Assembly: GCF_907164915.1 (NCBI RefSeq) | Contig: NC_061867.1 | Span: 55,613,771-55,677,770, forward strand | Length of the DNA: 64,000 nt | Source: Impatiens glandulifera | Taxonomy: Eukaryota; Streptophyta; Magnoliopsida; Ericales; Balsaminaceae | Reading direction: 5' to 3' | In this document: positions 60,013-64,000 of the stretch, one piece after another | How positions within the stretch are numbered: position 1 is the stretch's first letter | How the letters are laid out: each line of letters opens with the position of its first letter | Translations under genes and position numbers: made by a program | Notes under the pieces: model-generated | The model's database searches: none | The model's input: the letters and a program-made list of their open reading frames with translations, nothing else | What the model was told of the DNA's origin: nothing

Positions 60013-62460
60013 CTTTAAATTAATAAAAATAATATTATTTTACATGATACTATTAAAAAATAAGGATAGGTTTAAATGTCTTGCTAACAATTTGTATTTC
60101 TTTGATTAACCATTGAAAATATATTTAGTGTTATAAGACATGCAATAAATAAATTATGAGCAGAAAAAATAATTAATAATATGTTGATAACAATAATATG
60201 TATTTTTCCTTTTTCATTGAAAATACAAAGGTTTAATCTTTCTCCTTGTTATTTTTTTGGTATGAAAAGGATAAACCATTTATTTAATATAAGTAAAGAA
60301 TAAATTAAAGAAACTATAATTTGATCTACTCAATATCTTTCAACAATATCAGATAATTAAACATCATTTCTTTAATATTATAAGTTAGATAATGTTGATT
60401 ATAAGAACAAGAAAAATTGAATCCATAATGTTTTATTTTTATTTTTTATTTTTTATCTGTATTAATTAAAATATTTTGTCTGCCAATTTAAAAATGAAGT
60501 TACAAGTCAAATTTATTAATGACAAAACATATATAGATGAAATAGACGATGCATTCTTCGACGAGAAGAAAAAAAAATACACAAAAAAAAAAAATACAAA
60601 GGTAAATGTCTAGTTTGTCAAAACCTGATTAATAAATATGTCAAAATTTGATCGATCTCATAACTTATTAACATATTTTGTGTTTTTCATTCCTACTTAC
60701 TCACTTATTTTCTTTTGTATGATTTTTTTTAAGTGAATTTATGATTTAGATTCATTTTTGTTATGGGTTGATGTCATTTTAATTTACAATATAGAGATTT
60801 GAATTAATTATATCAGGTTGAGTTTGAGTTGAATTAGATAAATCGGGTAAATCAGATAAATCAGGTCAGGTTTGGATCAATTACAAATAAACAGATCAGA
60901 TTTAGGTTAAAAATTTGACATGAATTACTAAACCGATCAGGTTCATCTTAATATTGATCGACCAGTTAACTTGCCCGAACCGCGCACAAATCTGAAAATA
61001 TCAAAAAAAAAAAAAATAATAATAAAAAAATAAAAAAAAATTACCACCTCTAATCTCAACTACTAAGATTTAATTTAAAATAAAATATGTACCCATTTAA
61101 AAGTATTTATAATTTATATTTTTTTATTCACATGAAAAATAACTAATAATATATTGATATATAAATATAATCTTATCCTGGATTCACAAAATCTGTTATA
61201 ACTTTTTACTTGGATTCATCTAATCCACGTTTTCCCAAGTTTTTCTTTTGTTAATATGGTAGTAAATGAAGTATAATTACTCTTTTTTTTTAAATATACT
61301 TTTTTATTGTCTTTTTCAATAAAAATAATTTAATTGTTAAAACATAAATTGATTTTTTATTTATTTTGTCTAATTTGAGTTCCACATGATTCTTACATTT
61401 GTATTAGTTTAAATTTATCCTTATTTAAAATGTTATTATATTGTGTTATAATATAACATTTCATTAGTTTTTATTAACACATGCATACATACTTTTAATT
61501 ATATAAATATTATAAAAAAATAATTTGATACGTTACAAAATATTATTTATTTATTTATTTGGGTGAAGATTTCAAACTCTCGTTTTTATATCTGGGGTTA
61601 TTTTTATAATAACTAGCATGATCAAGCACAAAATTCTCATTTTAAAATATAAAATTAAATCTAAGACCCTCACAATTTTTAATATTTGCCGATTAATTAA
61701 ATCATTTACAATATAATAAAATTAAATTGAAAATATGGGAATTACATATTAATATATATTTTCATTCAATCCCATAACCTAAGTCATTCTCCTTGAACAA
61801 AATAAAAATATTTGTTATTAATATGATGGATAAATTTCCTAAGTGATATAACATGATGTTTCCAAATTTAAGAGAGAACTTTTAACGACAGTAAACAATA
61901 TCGTTAAATTTTATTTTAAGGTACTAAAAGATTTTATTGACCGATATTAAAAACCGTCGTTATGGTCTTTAACCAGGGTTTTTAATTTAATAACTATTAT
62001 TACCTTCGTTAATGGTCTAATTATAATAATGATAAACTCTCTATTGATGGTAATTTTACTAGTGTTTTGTTGTTGCTTAACATTAGTGGTGAAAACATGT
62101 GAAAATGCTTCAAAATAATCCTGCACAAATGTGAGGTTTATTATTCTTAATGTTGGTAATGATCTTTCAAGTGTAATGATTATATATTAGATCAATTTTA
62201 AATTAATACTTGTGATGATAAAATTGGGAAATCTTTAGATTGATGATGATAAATGTTTTGGAACTTTAAAATAATGTTCAGCCGAACCCACCTATACAAG
62301 ATGAAATCATGAACACACAAACATATATAGATAAAAAAAATTAAACAAGACAAAAACAAAAAACAACCAACATTACAAATGACTCTTCAAACATTATTAA
62401 TATTCTTCCCAGTCGCTCCCATCGCGGCAGTTTGATGACTCAACATATCGAGCATTGACT
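60013..62460. repeat. Duplicated block, further copy
   Basis: Matches 52.7-53.9 kb and 47.5-48.5 kb in order: TAGTAAATGAAGTATAATTA and ATTTAATTGTTAAAACATAA at 61260-61350 correspond to 48085-48165. 62060-62250 matches 48928-49150 and 62871-63112. A stretch at 60830-60980 with TCAGGTCAGGTTTGGATC words is probably an inserted, decayed element. No gene is seen. Confidence 0.65.
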
Positions 62461-62813
62461 TCAAAAGTTAACGACAAATTTTCTTTTACAATTTCCTCCT
62501 CTTGGTCTATGGAGTACGTCTGCATTCAAACGTTCATCCTCGATAATCTCTATAAAATAAATTATTATATTATAACTAAGTAACAAATTTTTTTTATTTG
62601 TACAATATGAGGATTAAATAAAGCTCACCTTGACAAATCATTAATGGTGGCGGAGCTTGATCATTGATGATAAGTTCTTGATGTCGAAGGGTTCAAAGAC
62701 ATTTTGGCATTTGATTGCTTTACGAGGACAAACTGTTTGGGGGGCGACGATAGCATTTTTGACCTCCACAAAGGCCACAAATATACCCATGTGGAGGGCC
62801 TCCCTTCGTTGGA
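62461..62813 (-). pseudogene. G4: broken copy of the ZF-HD-derived gene
   Basis: Only exons 2 and 3 remain: 62813-62629 and 62549-62461. Exon 2 reads YICGLCGGQKCYRR and then shifts frame at a run of six C (minus strand), giving an early stop. In the other frame CPRKAIKCQNVFEPFDIKN continues the homology. The acceptor of exon 2 has lost one G relative to G2 and G5. Exon 3 reads EIIEDERL, longer than in G2. Exon 1 is absent; upstream DNA goes straight into another copy of the block flank. Confidence 0.8.
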
Positions 62814-62870
62814 CTTTTAAAAAAAAAATTAAGTTAGGTTATAGAACATTTACCAATTTAAGTTAGGTTA

Positions 62871-63250
62871 TTAGCGACGTAATTCATTCTTTTTCTAATA
62901 TTTTCTTTTTGTTGTGCATAACATTATATCGACCAAGAAAAGTGGTGAAAACATGTGAAAACATTTCCAAATAATCCTGCACAAATGTGAGGTTTATTAT
63001 TCCTAATTTTGGTAACGATCTTTCAAGTGTAATGTTTATATATTAGATAACTTAAATCAATCATTTTGATGATAAAATTAGGAATTCTTTTGATTGATGA
63101 TGAATTGATGATATATGTTAAGCAAAATATATATATGTGTTTCATTAATTTTCCTTGATTATGGAGCTTGGTTTTGGAATTTTCAAATAATGTTGAGTGG
63201 TAATATACTTTTCATCGCAAAAACAATCAAACAAGTCCAAACATAATTTT
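62871..63250. repeat. Duplicated block, copy adjacent to G5
   Basis: Matches 48928-49150 and then 49816-49970 without the hAT-type insertion, so it preserves the empty site of that element near 63085-63125. Confidence 0.85.
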
Positions 63251-63507
63251 TTTTTGTTCATTAATATGATTGCCGAAAACACAAATACAAGATGAAATCA
63301 TGAACACACAAACATAGATGGATAGAATACCAAACAAGACACAAACAAGAAATATTACAAATGCATGCATGCAACATTATTAAGTAACTAAAATGACTCT
63401 TCAAACATTATTAATAATTTCCCCATCCGGCAACCACTCAACCACTTCCCACGACTCCACCGTCTTAGCTGCTCCTATCGCGGCGGTTTGATGACTCAAC
63501 ACTTGGA

Positions 63508-64000
63508 TCATTGACTGCAAAAAGTTAACATTACATTTTTCTTCACATTTTTTTTTAACTCTGTTTTCAATAGTTCGTCCTCAAGGATCTCTATAAAATA
63601 AATTATTAGATCATAATTAAGTAACAACATTTATTTTGTGAGCTCACCTTGACGAATCATTGGAAACAACTCATTAGAGCTGTTATGATGAGATGTCGGA
63701 GCTTGATCATTGATGGTGAGTTCTTGAAGTCGGAGGGTTTCAAAGACATTTTGGTATTCGATTGCGTTTCTAGGAGAAACTATTTGGCGAGGACGGTAAA
63801 GTTTCTGACCTCCACAAAGGCCGCAGATATTGCCATATGGAGAGCCTCTTTCCATTGGACCTAATTTTTTTTAAGTTAGACTCTTGTCTCTATCAAATCA
63901 AGTTGTGACATAATTTATCATAATTTGATATCGACATAGATTACTTACCTGAATGGTATATCGGGCATATGCGAGGAAACGAAAATGTTTCCATTTCTTC
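63508..64000 (-). CDS. G5: small ZF-HD-derived, finger-only protein (5' end beyond window)
   Basis: Exons 63590-63508, 63860-63648 and 63949 to past 64000, minus strand, phase-1 introns, exon 2 the same 213 bp as in G2. The visible exon 1 part reads EEMETFSFPRICPIYHSG. Exon 2 has YGNICGLCGGQKLYRPRQIV and VFETLRLQELTINDQ, almost identical to G2. Exon 3 reads EILEDELLKTELKKN and runs about 27 codons to a TGA, longer than in G2, where the frame stops after seven. There is no homeodomain. Being so close to G2, it reflects a recent duplication; as in G2, GGQ replaces the GCH of working ZF-HD fingers. Confidence 0.65.

Overview
The window is nuclear DNA of a flowering plant, most likely a eudicot. 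The evidence is an AT-rich composition, GT-AG introns in a 21-exon valyl-tRNA synthetase gene, a receptor-like cytoplasmic kinase, plant zinc-finger homeodomain (ZF-HD) genes, Ty1/copia, Ty3/gypsy and hAT elements, and a piece of plant mitochondrial DNA carrying the start of nad7. No species can be named from the sequence alone.

Layout. 1-5.4 kb: one intronless kinase gene in AT-rich DNA, then a small hAT-type element. 6.1-8.4 kb: a broken hAT transposase on the minus strand. 11.4-18.0 kb: a decayed Ty3/gypsy element with both LTRs, interrupted by two non-autonomous elements that each have perfect 8-bp target duplications (12289-12991 and 15233-15751). 18-21.3 kb: degraded, probably retroelement-derived DNA. 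21.4-30.3 kb: the valyl-tRNA synthetase gene on the plus strand, with HIGH and KMSKS motifs, apparently intact. 30.6-36.1 kb: a Ty1/copia element that has lost its primer site, gag and protease, and whose 3' LTR is split by a 1.5-kb mitochondrial insert. That insert carries a mitochondrial-plasmid DNA-polymerase fragment at one end and the nad7 start at the other. 36.4-37.2 kb: a long-inverted-repeat foldback element.

38.4-64 kb is the most unusual part. It is a minus-strand family of five ZF-HD-derived genes, called G1-G5 here: G1 38.6-39.4, G2 50.3-50.9, G3 54.1-55.4, G4 62.5-62.8, and G5 from 63.5 past the window end. They share phase-1 introns at equivalent places. Only G3 still has both the zinc finger and the homeodomain. 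G1 keeps the finger region and the glycine-rich tail but has lost the homeodomain. G2 and G5 keep only a degenerate finger and an adjoining conserved block. G4 is a pseudogene. The genes sit in duplicated blocks that also carry arrays of a roughly 70-bp minisatellite beginning with a TTAACATGTTTTCAATTAGG-like core. A minus-strand copia element (42.3-46.4 kb) and two hAT-type elements later inserted into one block.

How the genes relate: the kinase and the synthetase are unrelated housekeeping or signalling genes. The ZF-HD family looks like local duplication followed by domain loss, giving small finger-only proteins that resemble the mini-zinc-finger (MIF) class known to interfere with ZF-HD dimers. 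A regulatory role for the G1/G2/G5 products is inference only.
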